Notes: a model not told the origin generated them from the letters alone. Shown: positions 15,213 through 23,507, numbered from the stretch's first letter. The stretch is DNA of 37,032 nt from Deltaproteobacteria bacterium (GCA_007693585.1 REDH01000189.1:1-37032), one strand, 5' to 3'. A program made the numbers and translations.

Positions 15213-16547
15213 TCAGCCCTCCGTCGCGCTGCCCCGGTCGCGCCAGCGGGCCAGCCGCTCGGCGATCTCCCGCTCCAGTCCGGACGAAGAGGGTTCGTAG
15301 TAGCGACGACCCCGCAGCCGGTCCGGCAGGTACTCCTCGACCACGTAGTGTCCGTCGAAGTTGTGGGGATACCGGTACCCGCGCCCGTACCCCATCTGCT
15401 TCATCATCCCCGTGGACGCGTTCACGAGGTGACGCGGCACCGGCAGGTTGCCGTGCTCCAGGACATCCTTGCGCGCGCGACCGTAGGCCATGAGGACGCT
15501 GTTGCTCTTCGGCGCCGTGGCGAGATAGGTCGCCGCCTGTGTCATCGGCAGCACCCCCTCGGGCAGGCCGACGAAGCGGAAGGCCTCGGTGGCCGAGGTC
15601 GCGACCTGCAGGGCGCGGGGATCCGCGTTGCCGATGTCCTCGGAGGCGAAGATCACCATGCGACGCAGGATGAACAGCGGGTCCTCTCCGGCCTCGAGCA
15701 TGCGGACCATGTAGAAGAGCGCCGCGTCGGGGTCGCTGCCGCGCAGGCTCTTGATGAACGCCGAGACCACCTGGTAGTGCGCATCCCCCGCCTTGTCGTA
15801 GAGCAGCGTCTTCTTCTGGAGCGCCTCCTCCACGACCGCAGGCGTGATGAGTCCCGGCGTGCCCGCCGGAGCGGCATGGGCGGCGAGGTCCGCTGCCACC
15901 TCCAGCGTATTGAGCAGACTGCGCGCGTCCCCGTCGGCGGAGGCCACCAGCGCGCGCCGCGCCTCCGGGTCGAGGTCCGGCGGTGTGGGACCGAGCCCGC
16001 GCTCCGGATCGTCGAAGGTGCGCTGGAGGAGCGCATCGAGGTGGTCCGGGCCGAGCGGCCGAAGCTGCAGCACCCGCGTGCGCGACAGCAGCGCGGCGTT
16101 CACCTCGAAGCTGGGGTTCTCCGTGGTTGCGCCCACGAGGGTGATGGTGCCCCGTTCCACGTGAGGCAGCAGCGCATCCTGCTGGCTCTTGCTGAACCGA
16201 TGGATCTCGTCGATGAACAGCAGGGTGGAGCGCTGCTCCATCGAGCCGCGAAGCCGCGCACCATCGACGGCCTCGCGCACCTGCTTCACGCCGCCGAGCA
16301 CCGCGGACAGCGGCACGAACGTGGCCCCGACCGCTTCGGCATAGAGCCGCGCCAGGGTCGTCTTCCCCGTACCCGGCGGCCCCCACAGCACGAGCGAGCG
16401 CAGCGCGCCCCGCTCGATCAGGCCCCGAAGGAAGCGACCGGACCCGAGCAGGTGCTCCTGCCCCAGGTACTCGTCCAGCGTCCGCGGGCGCATCCGCTCC
16501 GCGAGGGGCACCCACTCTCCCGGCTTGCGCTCCTCGCGGTCGTGCAC
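15213..16547 (-). CDS. rarA: RarA/MgsA-type AAA+ replication-recombination ATPase
   Basis: A 444-residue clamp-loader-like AAA+ protein (MgsA/RarA, WRNIP1 homologue) acting at stalled replication forks. Near the N-terminus is the conserved PLAERMRPRTLDEYLGQEHL. Walker A is GPPGTGKT (about 56-63), Walker B is LLFIDEIHRF followed by SKSQQDALLPHVE, and sensor 1 is GATTENPSFEVN. The C-terminal MgsA domain has DPDAALFYMVRMLEAGEDP, FASEDIGNADP and PHNFDGHYVVEEYLP. GGAGGT at 16554-16559 sits six bases before the GTG at 16545-16547, which I chose; another GTG one codon upstream would leave only three bases. It converges on dnaB and diverges from the phosphoesterase gene 48 bases away. Confidence 0.95.
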   Translation of the reverse strand: MHDREERKPGEWVPLAERMRPRTLDEYLGQEHLLGSGRFLRGLIERGALRSLVLWGPPGTGKTTLARLYAEAVGATFVPLSAVLGGVKQVREAVDGARLRGSMEQRSTLLFIDEIHRFSKSQQDALLPHVERGTITLVGATTENPSFEVNAALLSRTRVLQLRPLGPDHLDALLQRTFDDPERGLGPTPPDLDPEARRALVASADGDARSLLNTLEVAADLAAHAAPAGTPGLITPAVVEEALQKKTLLYDKAGDAHYQVVSAFIKSLRGSDPDAALFYMVRMLEAGEDPLFILRRMVIFASEDIGNADPRALQVATSATEAFRFVGLPEGVLPMTQAATYLATAPKSNSVLMAYGRARKDVLEHGNLPVPRHLVNASTGMMKQMGYGRGYRYPHNFDGHYVVEEYLPDRLRGRRYYEPSSSGLEREIAERLARWRDRGSATEG

Positions 16548-16595
16548 CACCCTACCTCCGGTCGACCTGGGTTCCCGTGAACGGAGACATCCCCC

Positions 16596-17318
16596 GTGGC
16601 GAAGATCATCGTGCTTTCCGACATCCATGGCAACCTGCCCGCCCTCGAGGCCGCCTGGCGCGACCTCTCGAGCCGGCCCGTGGACGCCCTCTTCTGCCTC
16701 GGTGATCTCGCCGCCTTCGGACCCTTCCCGGACGAGTGCATCCGCTTCGTCCGCGACGAGATGCGCCCCACAGTGTGCCTCCTCGGCAACACCGACCGCT
16801 ACCTGCTCGAACCGCCCGGGGAACCCGCCACCGAGCGCCCCGAGGACATCCAGGACGCCATCGACTGGGCCCGAAACCAGCTCTCCGCGGACTCCCTCGA
16901 CTGGCTCCGCGAGCGGCCCGGCGAGGAGCGCATCACCCTCGACGGCGTGGACATCGAGCTCGTCCACGCCGCTCCGGGAGACGACGAACGCGGCATCGGC
17001 CCCGAATCCACCGGGAGCGACCTGGACGAGCTCTTCGGCCAGCACGGCCCCGGCGTCACCTTCTGCGGACACACGCACGTCCCCTTCCGGGCGCGCCGCG
17101 GACAGCGCATCATCATCAACGTCGGCGCCATCGGGCTTCCCTTCGACGGAGACTTCCGGGCTGCCTACGCCCGCGCCAAGTGCGTCGACGGACAGCTCGT
17201 CCATTACGAACCACGGCGCGTGGCCTACCCCATGTCCCGCACCATCGAGTCCCTTGAAGAGCGCGACGTCCCCATGCGCGCCCGCACCGAGCGACGCCTC
17301 CGATTCGCCGAGCGCTGA
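16596..17318 (+). CDS. Metallophosphoesterase, YfcE/MJ0936-like
   Basis: A 240-residue calcineurin-like phosphoesterase. The metal ligands are all visible: SDIHGN (8-13), GDLAAFG near 38, GNTD near 74, a His in VHAAPGDD, and GHTHVPF near 150. The core matches the YfcE/DUF2437 group of soluble phosphodiesterases. The substrate is unknown; bis-p-nitrophenyl phosphate or 2',3'-cyclic nucleotides are hydrolysed by relatives. A 50-residue C-terminal tail of basic and acidic residues extends past the last strand. The start is GTG at 16596 after ACGGAG. The gene lies 23 bases before the LolA-like gene and may belong to the same transcript. Confidence 0.9.
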   Translation: MAKIIVLSDIHGNLPALEAAWRDLSSRPVDALFCLGDLAAFGPFPDECIRFVRDEMRPTVCLLGNTDRYLLEPPGEPATERPEDIQDAIDWARNQLSADSLDWLRERPGEERITLDGVDIELVHAAPGDDERGIGPESTGSDLDELFGQHGPGVTFCGHTHVPFRARRGQRIIINVGAIGLPFDGDFRAAYARAKCVDGQLVHYEPRRVAYPMSRTIESLEERDVPMRARTERRLRFAER

Positions 17319-17341
17319 GCCCACCCCCGACCGGACTCCCC

Positions 17342-18130
17342 ATGCATCCTGCCCCACGCTCCCTCGCCGCCCTCGCCCTCGTCCTCCTGCTGGCCGCCCT
17401 GCCCGCCTCCGCGGACGAGGCCCCCCTCTCCGCCCAGGACATCGTCGATCGCGCCCTCGACACCCAGTCCCTTGGCTTTCGCTCCGGCGAGGTCGACATG
17501 ACCCTCATCGTCCAGGACCGGGGTGGGGACATCCGCGAGCGCAGGCTGACCGTCCGGGGCCGCTCCGATGACGACGCCTTCCGCGCCCTCGTCCGCGTTA
17601 CCGCCCCCGCCGAAGTCGCCGGACAGAGCTACCTCTTCCGCGAGAACCCCGGCGGCTCCGATGACGTCTTCGTCTACCTGCCCGCCCTCGACGAGTCCCC
17701 GCGCCGCATCGCCGGCGCACAGCGCAACGCCTCCTTCATGGGCACGCACCTCACCTACGCCGACCTCCAGAGCCGCGACCTGCGCGATGCCACGTACGAG
17801 CGCCACGACGACGAACGCATCGGCCGACACGACGTCTACGTCATCGATGCCCGGCCCGCCGCCAGCACCGAATCCGAGTACGCCCGCGTCCGGATCTGGA
17901 TCCGGCACGGCGACTTCATCCCCCTGCGCGTGCGGTTCTTCGACGCGCGCGATCGCGAGCGGCGCACCATGTTCACCGAGGATCTCGGCCGACACAACGA
18001 CCGCCTCTACGTGCGGCGCCTGACCCTCCGGCCCGCCGAAGGGGGCGCCACCACCATGGTCATCGACCGCGTCGACCTGGACGTCGACGTCCCTGCCAGC
18101 GAGTTCACGCCACAGAGCCTCCTGCAATGA
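17342..18130 (+). CDS. Outer-membrane lipoprotein-sorting (LolA-like) protein
   Basis: A 262-residue periplasmic protein with a Sec signal peptide (cleavage after ASA, residue 24). The mature domain is of the LolA-like type (the group usually labelled outer membrane lipoprotein-sorting protein): ILVDRAL-like helix, then VDMTLIVQDRGGDIRERRLTV, YLFRENPGGSDDVFVYLPAL, RIAGAQRNASFMGTHLTYAD and VDVPASEFTPQSL. In many Proteobacteria this type of gene sits beside a DUF1302/DUF1329 protein and an RND/MMPL transporter, together moving lipid to the outer membrane. Here the next gene encodes a DUF1302-like barrel, joined by an ATGA overlap at 18127-18130, but no RND transporter is in the window. Confidence 0.88.
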   Translation: MHPAPRSLAALALVLLLAALPASADEAPLSAQDIVDRALDTQSLGFRSGEVDMTLIVQDRGGDIRERRLTVRGRSDDDAFRALVRVTAPAEVAGQSYLFRENPGGSDDVFVYLPALDESPRRIAGAQRNASFMGTHLTYADLQSRDLRDATYERHDDERIGRHDVYVIDARPAASTESEYARVRIWIRHGDFIPLRVRFFDARDRERRTMFTEDLGRHNDRLYVRRLTLRPAEGGATTMVIDRVDLDVDVPASEFTPQSLLQ

Positions 18131-20193
18131 ACGTCCGCCGGTGGAAGCCGGGCCTCCGGGTTGCCGCGTTCGCGCTGTGCCTCCTCGCACCCGCCGCATC
18201 CGCCGAGGATCTCCGCATCCTCGACCCCGAGAACCCCGCCAGTCCCGCTCCGGGGGACGACGAAGGCCAAGAGGGCGTTCACGACCTCCGCATTCACGAT
18301 CCCGAGAACCCCGCCACTCCCGCTCCGGGGGACGACGCAGGCGAAGAGGGCGTTGACGACCTCCGCATCCTCGACCCCGAGAATCCCGCCACTCCCGCTC
18401 CGGGGGACGACGCAGGCGAAGAGGGCGAAGACGGCCTCCGCATCCTCGACCCCGAGAATCCCGCCACTCCCGCTCCGGGAGAGGCCAGCGAGGGGGAGGA
18501 CCTCGGCATCTTCGATCCCGAGAACGTCCCGACCGGGCCGGAGCGCCGGACCGGACCAGCCCTCTCCCCCTCACCCGCGTCCCCGTCCGTCGCCCCTGCG
18601 GGCAGCACGGTCTGGCGGGGCGAGGCGAGCGGGCGCCTGAGCAGCGACTTCCGCCGCGATCATCCCGGCGAGGAGACCCTGGAGAGCCTGCAGTCCTTCT
18701 CCCTGCGGGTGCGCCACCGCACCCCGGCGGGTCGGACGGTGCAGGTCGAGGGGAGGCTCTCGTGGTGGCTGTGGGGGGGAGGTCCGGAGACCGGCTCGCC
18801 GTTCCGCGTCCCGGACGATGGGGTTCGGGGCGAGGTGGAGGCGGATCTGCGTTCGGCCTTCCTCGCGGGGCGCAACGGCGGCTGGCTGTGGCGCGCCGGG
18901 CAGCAGACGGTGGTCTGGGGGTCGAGCGACCTGTTGCGCTTCGGGGACGTACTCCACGCACGCGACTATCGGCGCGGTCTCACGGCGGGGGGGTCGGACG
19001 CCCGGATCGCGGCTCCGGGTCTTCTGCTCACGCGTCCGTGGGACCGGACGGTTCTTCAGCTCGTCTGGTTCCCGTTCTACACGGCGGACCGGGTTCCGGT
19101 GCTGGGCACCCGGTATGCGCTGACCCGTGGCGAGCCGTCGCTGCTCGGGGTCGCGGCGCTTCCGGGGGCAGCGGACCTGCTCCTGGATCGACGGGCGCAG
19201 GATGCCGTCGCGGGGGCGTTGCTGGCGACGGGCCACCCCCGACCGACGCCGGAGAACGGAACGCTGGGCGCCAGGGTGACGCGGAGCGGTCCGGGTTGGG
19301 ACCTGTCGGCGTCGTGGATCTGGGGCTGGGATCGCACGCCCTCGCTCGCTCTGTTGCCGGGCAGCGGCCTCGGCGGTCTTCCGGGGGACGGACTGGCGGG
19401 GGGCGGGTTGTCCGAGGGGTTGCTGGCGGAGCTGGCCGACCGCCTGCTGGCGGAGGCCGAAGGGACGGTCGACCGGGAAGCGCTGGCGTCGCTGCTGGAG
19501 GCGCTGGCGTCGGGGGTTCGCGGAGCGGAGTCGGGGTCGGGCGCGCCGTCGTCGACGGAGGTGCGCGATGCGGGCACCGCGCTGGCGGAGGCCGGGGTGG
19601 ATCCCGAGGCGGCGCTCCGGGCGCTGGACGCGCTGCTGGCGAATCCGGACGGTGTGGGACCGTTGTGGCGTGCCGAGGTGGAGCGCCGCCATGTGCTGAT
19701 GGTGGACGGGGTGGTGTATACGGGGGGCGTGGGGTGGCGTGGGGAAGTGGTGTTCAGCCCGTCGCGAACGATCCCCGTGCGCGGATTCGGGTCGGTGCGC
19801 CGGCCGGCGGTGGAGGGGACCTTCGGGCTGAGCCGCGAGGGGAGCGGCGAGGGGCTCGTGCTCAGTGTGGAGGGCTTCGTGCAGCGGTGGTTCGCGGAGT
19901 CGGGGGACGAGCCGGTGGCGCTGTTCCCGGAGCTGGACTTCGGGGTCGCGGGCGGCGTGCAGTTTCCGCTGCTTCGTCGGGAGCGGCGCACGGTCTGGGA
20001 GGCACAGCTCGGCGGGCTGTGGTCCGTGGAGCGGGGGGTGGCGGCGCTCACGCCGCAGGCGACCTGGCGTCCGGCGGAGGGGTGGGCGGTGGACGCGGGG
20101 GTGCTGGTGTTCGTGGACACCGGGCCGGGCGGCGTGGGAGCGGCGTTGCGTTCGGCCAGCCATGCGTTCGTGGGCTGGCGGGCCGCATTCTAG
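18127..20193 (+). CDS. DUF1302-like outer-membrane barrel with N-terminal tandem repeats
   Basis: A 688-residue secreted protein. The signal peptide ends AASA (about 26). Residues 28-133 are four to five tandem units of about 25 residues built on LRILDPENPATPAPG with acidic spacers. From about 160 the sequence turns into a barrel-like region with a DUF1302-like motif, RAGQQTVVWGSSDLLRFGDVL (258-276), followed by RDYRRGL. Residues 405-515 are a Gly/Ala/Leu-rich, mostly helical insertion not expected in a barrel. Barrel-like strands resume and the chain ends HAFVGWRAAF with a C-terminal Phe, the usual outer-membrane insertion signal. Coupled to the LolA-like gene by ATGA. Family assignment is by motif only; export or assembly of a lipid or hydrophobic compound is a family-based guess. 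Confidence 0.75.
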   Translation: MNVRRWKPGLRVAAFALCLLAPAASAEDLRILDPENPASPAPGDDEGQEGVHDLRIHDPENPATPAPGDDAGEEGVDDLRILDPENPATPAPGDDAGEEGEDGLRILDPENPATPAPGEASEGEDLGIFDPENVPTGPERRTGPALSPSPASPSVAPAGSTVWRGEASGRLSSDFRRDHPGEETLESLQSFSLRVRHRTPAGRTVQVEGRLSWWLWGGGPETGSPFRVPDDGVRGEVEADLRSAFLAGRNGGWLWRAGQQTVVWGSSDLLRFGDVLHARDYRRGLTAGGSDARIAAPGLLLTRPWDRTVLQLVWFPFYTADRVPVLGTRYALTRGEPSLLGVAALPGAADLLLDRRAQDAVAGALLATGHPRPTPENGTLGARVTRSGPGWDLSASWIWGWDRTPSLALLPGSGLGGLPGDGLAGGGLSEGLLAELADRLLAEAEGTVDREALASLLEALASGVRGAESGSGAPSSTEVRDAGTALAEAGVDPEAALRALDALLANPDGVGPLWRAEVERRHVLMVDGVVYTGGVGWRGEVVFSPSRTIPVRGFGSVRRPAVEGTFGLSREGSGEGLVLSVEGFVQRWFAESGDEPVALFPELDFGVAGGVQFPLLRRERRTVWEAQLGGLWSVERGVAALTPQATWRPAEGWAVDAGVLVFVDTGPGGVGAALRSASHAFVGWRAAF
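18208..18525 (+). repeat. 75-bp in-frame tandem repeat in the barrel gene
   Basis: Three 75-base units start at 18208, 18283 and 18358. A 66-base unit starts at 18433 and a partial unit at 18499. All are in frame and encode DLRILDPENPATPAPGDD-type blocks with acidic linkers. Divergence is low between the second and third units, so the array probably grew by recent duplication. Confidence 0.9.
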
Positions 20194-20203
20194 CCGACAC
20201 GGG

Positions 20204-20272
20204 TCCGGGCAGCGCCCTCCGCGCCGGGGGGCGAGTGGCACGCGTGGGCACGCTCGATCGGCGTTGCCCGGA
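20204..20272. terminator. Long inverted repeat between convergent genes
   Basis: TCCGGGCAGCGCC (20204-20216) pairs with GGCGTTGCCCGGA (20260-20272): 13 positions with one G-T wobble. They flank a 43-base G/C-rich interior. It lies just after the barrel-gene stop and before the convergent HEAT-gene stop. There is no T-tract, so it may be a transcript-end structure or Rho-assisted terminator rather than a classical intrinsic terminator. Confidence 0.45.
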
Positions 20273-20337
20273 TGGGTGGCGGGTCGCCTTCCGGGGCGAG
20301 CCAATCCGGTCCGGGCCCTCCGGGTCCGGGGATTCGT

Positions 20338-21093
20338 TCAGGCCGCGTTGCGGACGACTCGGCCGTTGACGAGCTTGAAGTCCTCGTGGAGTTCGCTGGC
20401 GACGGCTTCGCGGGCGTCCTCGTCGATGGTCCAGCCCTGCTCGGCGAAGATCTCGGCGATGCGTCGGGCGACGCGCAGGCTCTCCTCTTCGCCGGCGAGC
20501 CGGGGCTGGAGCGACTCGCGCAGTCCGTCGACGCCGTCGGCGCGCTGTGCGTTGGCGAGGGTCTGGATGGCGTTGAAGCGGACGGTCTCGTCCTCGTCGG
20601 CGACGAAGGGCAGGAGGGCCTGGTGGATGTCGGGGTGGGGATGATCGTCGGCGATCATCATGAGGTTCCGCTTCTTCTCGGGGTCGCGGACGTACTCGGT
20701 GTCCATGCTCCGGAGGAGGTCGGCGAGGAAATCGAGGTAGGCGTCCTTTCCGGAGAGGTTCCGGATCACGCGCAGGGGCCAGTAGACGGGATTGTCGGTG
20801 GTGCGGATGAACTCGCGGGTGACCTCCGCGGCGGGTTCGCCGAGGGAGACGAGGAGGTCGTGGACGAACTTCTTTTCTTCGCGATCGTTGGTGGTGGAGG
20901 GAGCGAGGTGTTCGAAGCGGTGGAGGAGCACGCCGATGGCCTCGCGGTCGCCGCGTGCGGCGAGGTCTGCAGCCATCTCGGCTGCGGCGAGGCGGTCGGC
21001 CTTCTGGTAGTACATGTTGGAGAGCTTCTTCAGGCAGGCCTTTCGTTTTCGGGCGCCGGAGGCCTCCGCGGAGAAGTAGTCGAACAGGCCCAT
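20338..21093 (-). CDS. HEAT-repeat protein
   Basis: A 251-residue soluble, acidic protein of stacked helix pairs. HEAT-like units are visible, for example AAEMAADLAARGDREAIGVL, PVYWPLRVIRNLSGKDAYLDFL and DEDETVRFNAIQTLANAQR. No signal peptide, membrane segment or catalytic motif is present. It probably acts as a cytoplasmic protein-binding scaffold; the partner is unknown. The N-terminus (MGLFDYFSAEASGARKRKA) is basic. The ATG at 21091-21093 has only a weak ribosome-binding site. Expression is expected from the divergent TTGACA promoter at 21155-21184, shared back-to-back with the PEGA gene, which may indicate joint regulation. Confidence 0.82.
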   Translation of the reverse strand: MGLFDYFSAEASGARKRKACLKKLSNMYYQKADRLAAAEMAADLAARGDREAIGVLLHRFEHLAPSTTNDREEKKFVHDLLVSLGEPAAEVTREFIRTTDNPVYWPLRVIRNLSGKDAYLDFLADLLRSMDTEYVRDPEKKRNLMMIADDHPHPDIHQALLPFVADEDETVRFNAIQTLANAQRADGVDGLRESLQPRLAGEEESLRVARRIAEIFAEQGWTIDEDAREAVASELHEDFKLVNGRVVRNAA

Positions 21094-21154
21094 GGTGGAT
21101 CCGTGTGGGTTGGAGAGGGGGAGGGTGGGCGGTGCCGAGTGGCCTTCCGCGGGC

Positions 21155-21184
21155 CGTGTAGTGCCCGGAAACGGCGAATGTCAA
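21155..21184 (-). promoter_or_regulatory. Candidate sigma-70 promoter for the HEAT gene
   Basis: Minus strand: TTGACA at 21179-21184, an 18-base spacer, TACACG at 21155-21160. The -35 matches the consensus exactly, rare in sequence this G+C-rich. A start near 21148 would give a leader of about 55 bases before the ATG. It stands 43 bases from the divergent promoter of the PEGA gene. Confidence 0.55.
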
Positions 21185-21227
21185 CCGGTGGGAGGGGTTG
21201 CGGGGGGGGGCCGTCGGGGGAAGGAGA

Positions 21228-21257
21228 TTGACAATCCGCGCGGGCGCCGACTAGGGT
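21228..21257 (+). promoter_or_regulatory. Candidate sigma-70 promoter for the PEGA gene
   Basis: TTGACA at 21228-21233, an 18-base spacer, TAGGGT at 21252-21257. A start near 21264 would leave about 36 bases before the ATG at 21300, a normal leader with AGGGA at its end. It is the best promoter match in the window and sets the start of the PEGA-FAH transcript. Confidence 0.65.
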
Positions 21258-21299
21258 GCCGCGACGCCTGCGGGCTCATCTCAAGCGATCAGGGATGCA

Positions 21300-22595
21300 A
21301 TGGCCGACAACAAGGAAACCGGTGAGGAGGAGCGCGGGGAGTCGCCTGCGGACCTCGTGGATGATGCCCTCGCGGACCTCGCGGAGATTGCGGAGGAGGA
21401 GGAGGCGGATGCAGCGAGTCGGCCGACCCCGTCCCGCGACTACCCTGCGGTCGCGGCCGCGGAGGAGGACGAGGCGGACGCGACCGCGGTCTACACGTTC
21501 ACGGCGGACGAATCTCCGCCTGGGGATCCGAAGAAGAGCGTGCTCTACAGCCCGGGGATGGAGGAGAACTGGGAGGGCCCGCTTCCGCGTCGCAGCCACC
21601 CGAAGGTCTTCCTGATCACGGCGGTGGCGGTGCTCGTGGTCGTCGGCGTGTTCTTTGCCGTGCTTCCCGGCGACATGCGGACCGACGCGATGCGCCTGAT
21701 GACCGGGCACGACATCATCGAGGAGCGGGAGATGCGCGCGGCCGCGCAGCGGGAGGCGGAGCGTCAGGCGATCCTCGACGCCGCACCGCGGTACGGCACC
21801 ATCGAGATCGTGACCATCCCCAACAACCTCCTCGTGCTCGCCGAGGGACAGGACCAGCTCATCTTCCCGGGCACGCGGCGCGACATGGTCGTGCCGACCC
21901 GCTCCCGCGTGGTCTATCAGGACGTCTCGGTCACCGAGCCGTTCATCTTCACGATCCAGGGCGAGGGGGTGTTCCAGGACCGGCGCGTCGAGATCCACCC
22001 GCACGGGCACCCGGACACCGAGTGGGTACAGCGCTTCTCCGGCGAGTACACCGCCACCGTGACCTACACGATGGACGCGCTGCCCGATCAGGCGCGCGAG
22101 GTCGCCTGGCGTCGCGGGTTCCGCCCGGCGGACTGGCCGGATCGTGACTTCCTCAAGGGCACGATCACGGTCAACACCGAGCCCGAGGGAGCGGCGATCG
22201 CGTACAACGGCATCCTGCTGCTGGACGAGAACGGCAACCCGGCCACCACCCCCTTCACCTTCTCGCAGCACCCGGCGCCGCCGAACGCCGAGGACCAGTC
22301 GCCCCGCGACGTCTACCTCTCGCGCGAGGGAATGCGCATCGAGCTGCTGCTCGACGGCTACGTGCGGACCGCCTTCGGCGTCCACGCGCACCAGTACCGC
22401 TGCACCCCGAAGGAAGGGGCCGACTGGCCCGCCGACGACGCCGAGGACCCCGACTTCTACGACCTGTGCGACTACACCTACGAGGTGACCGTCCCCCTCA
22501 TGGAGCCCCCGCCCGAGGAAGAGGGTGAAGAGGGTGAAGAGGGAGAGGGCGACGACGGAGCCGAGGACGCATCCGCCGACGAAGACGGCGAGTAG
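21300..22595 (+). CDS. Single-pass membrane protein with PEGA-like domains
   Basis: A 431-residue protein. Residues 1-100 are acidic, low-complexity and presumably cytoplasmic. One transmembrane segment follows at about 103-122 (VFLITAVAVLVVVGVFFAV), then a coil-forming stretch rich in Glu, Arg and Ala (135-160). Two PEGA-like beta domains lie in the periplasmic part; the second shows the signature literally in TVNTEPEGAAIAYNG near 283-295. A second motif, MRIELLLDGYVRTAFGV, matches the end of a PEGA unit. The last 30 residues are almost all Glu, Asp and Gly. PEGA domains are common on surface and kinase-linked proteins in myxobacteria; the function is unknown. AGGGA precedes the ATG at 21300. 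The FAH gene starts 6 bases after its stop. Confidence 0.82.
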   Translation: MADNKETGEEERGESPADLVDDALADLAEIAEEEEADAASRPTPSRDYPAVAAAEEDEADATAVYTFTADESPPGDPKKSVLYSPGMEENWEGPLPRRSHPKVFLITAVAVLVVVGVFFAVLPGDMRTDAMRLMTGHDIIEEREMRAAAQREAERQAILDAAPRYGTIEIVTIPNNLLVLAEGQDQLIFPGTRRDMVVPTRSRVVYQDVSVTEPFIFTIQGEGVFQDRRVEIHPHGHPDTEWVQRFSGEYTATVTYTMDALPDQAREVAWRRGFRPADWPDRDFLKGTITVNTEPEGAAIAYNGILLLDENGNPATTPFTFSQHPAPPNAEDQSPRDVYLSREGMRIELLLDGYVRTAFGVHAHQYRCTPKEGADWPADDAEDPDFYDLCDYTYEVTVPLMEPPPEEEGEEGEEGEGDDGAEDASADEDGE

Positions 22596-22601
22596 GCCCG
22601 C

Positions 22602-23417
22602 GTGCGGATCCAGCGACGACGGCTCGATCAGGTGGACCACTTCGTGGCCCTCGACGCCGAGGGGCACCCGGCCGGGGCGTCCCTCGACCTCGCCCTGCTC
22701 GGTGGGCGGCACGGCTACGCACCGCGCGAGCTGCTTCAGCGCCTCGACGCCCCGGACGTCACCCTGCTCGCCCCTGTGCTTCCGGGAAAGATCGTGTGCG
22801 TCGGACTCAACTACCGGCACCACGCCGAGGAGATGGGGAAGGCGATCCCTGACGCTCCGCTGCTCTTTCTCAAGCCTCCCTCGGCAGTGATCGGACCGGG
22901 TGCGCCCATCGTGCTGCCCCCGGATTCGAGCGAAGTGCATCACGAGGGCGAGCTCGCGGTGATCATCGGGCGCAGCGCGTCCCGCATCTCCCCCGCCCGG
23001 GTGCCGGAGCACATCCTCGGCTACACCCTGCTCAACGACGTCACGGCGCGGGACATCCAGCGACGGGAGAACAAGTACACGCGTGCGAAGGGCTATGACA
23101 CGTTCGCCCCCCTCGGCCCCACCATCGTGCCGGACCTCGATCCGGCCCAGCTCGTGATCGAGACGCGGGTCAACGGCGAGGTTCGCCAGTCGAGCAGCTG
23201 CGGCGACATGATCTTCCCCGTGGCGGAGCTCATCTCGCACATCAGCCACATCATGACGCTCCTTCCCGGAGACGTGATCTCCACGGGCACGCCCTCGGGG
23301 GTCGGACCGCTGCGTCCGGGGGACGTCGTCGAGGTATCGATCCCGGAGATCGGGGTGCTGTCCAACCCGGTCGAGGCGTTCGAGAGCGGGACGTCGCGGC
23401 CGACCTCCGCGGGCTGA
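22602..23417 (+). CDS. Fumarylacetoacetate hydrolase (FAH) family protein
   Basis: A 271-residue member of the FAH superfamily, which includes fumarylpyruvate hydrolase, acylpyruvase (FAHD1), oxaloacetate decarboxylase and 2-hydroxyhepta-2,4-diene-1,7-dioate isomerase. A short N-terminal domain precedes the catalytic fold. Metal and catalytic elements are intact: VGLNYRHHAEEMG (67-79), HHEGELAVIIG with the metal-binding Glu pair (115 and 117), LNDVTARDIQ (144-153), and GDVISTGTPSGVG near the C-terminus. It should hydrolyse or decarboxylate a 2-oxo or beta-diketo acid with Mg2+. The exact substrate cannot be named. The start is GTG at 22602, immediately downstream of the PEGA gene; the two have no obvious functional link. 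Confidence 0.93.
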   Translation: MRIQRRRLDQVDHFVALDAEGHPAGASLDLALLGGRHGYAPRELLQRLDAPDVTLLAPVLPGKIVCVGLNYRHHAEEMGKAIPDAPLLFLKPPSAVIGPGAPIVLPPDSSEVHHEGELAVIIGRSASRISPARVPEHILGYTLLNDVTARDIQRRENKYTRAKGYDTFAPLGPTIVPDLDPAQLVIETRVNGEVRQSSSCGDMIFPVAELISHISHIMTLLPGDVISTGTPSGVGPLRPGDVVEVSIPEIGVLSNPVEAFESGTSRPTSAG

Positions 23418-23427
23418 GCACTCGCTC

Positions 23428-23451
23428 TCCGGGGCGCTCGGGACGCCCGGA
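23428..23451 (+). terminator. Hairpin after the FAH gene
   Basis: TCCGGGGCG, a 7-base loop, then CGCCCGGA: eight pairs with one bulged G, starting 11 bases after the FAH stop. No T-tract follows. Its position at the end of a transcription unit makes a terminator role plausible. Confidence 0.45.
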
Positions 23452-23507
23452 CGGCGAGGCCGGTTGGAGGGTCTTCGGTTCGTCCAGGGGCGGGGAGGTG
23501 GGAACCG

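Noticed and set aside
11929-16515. A single open frame of 1528 codons on the minus strand
   Set aside because: Only the last 419 codons match a family (the decarboxylase, starting at 13188). The rest is the complementary reading of dnaB and an out-of-frame reading of rarA; high G+C makes such frames common.
18208-18525. Repeat array considered as CRISPR
   Set aside because: Units are contiguous, in frame and without unique spacers; they encode a protein repeat.
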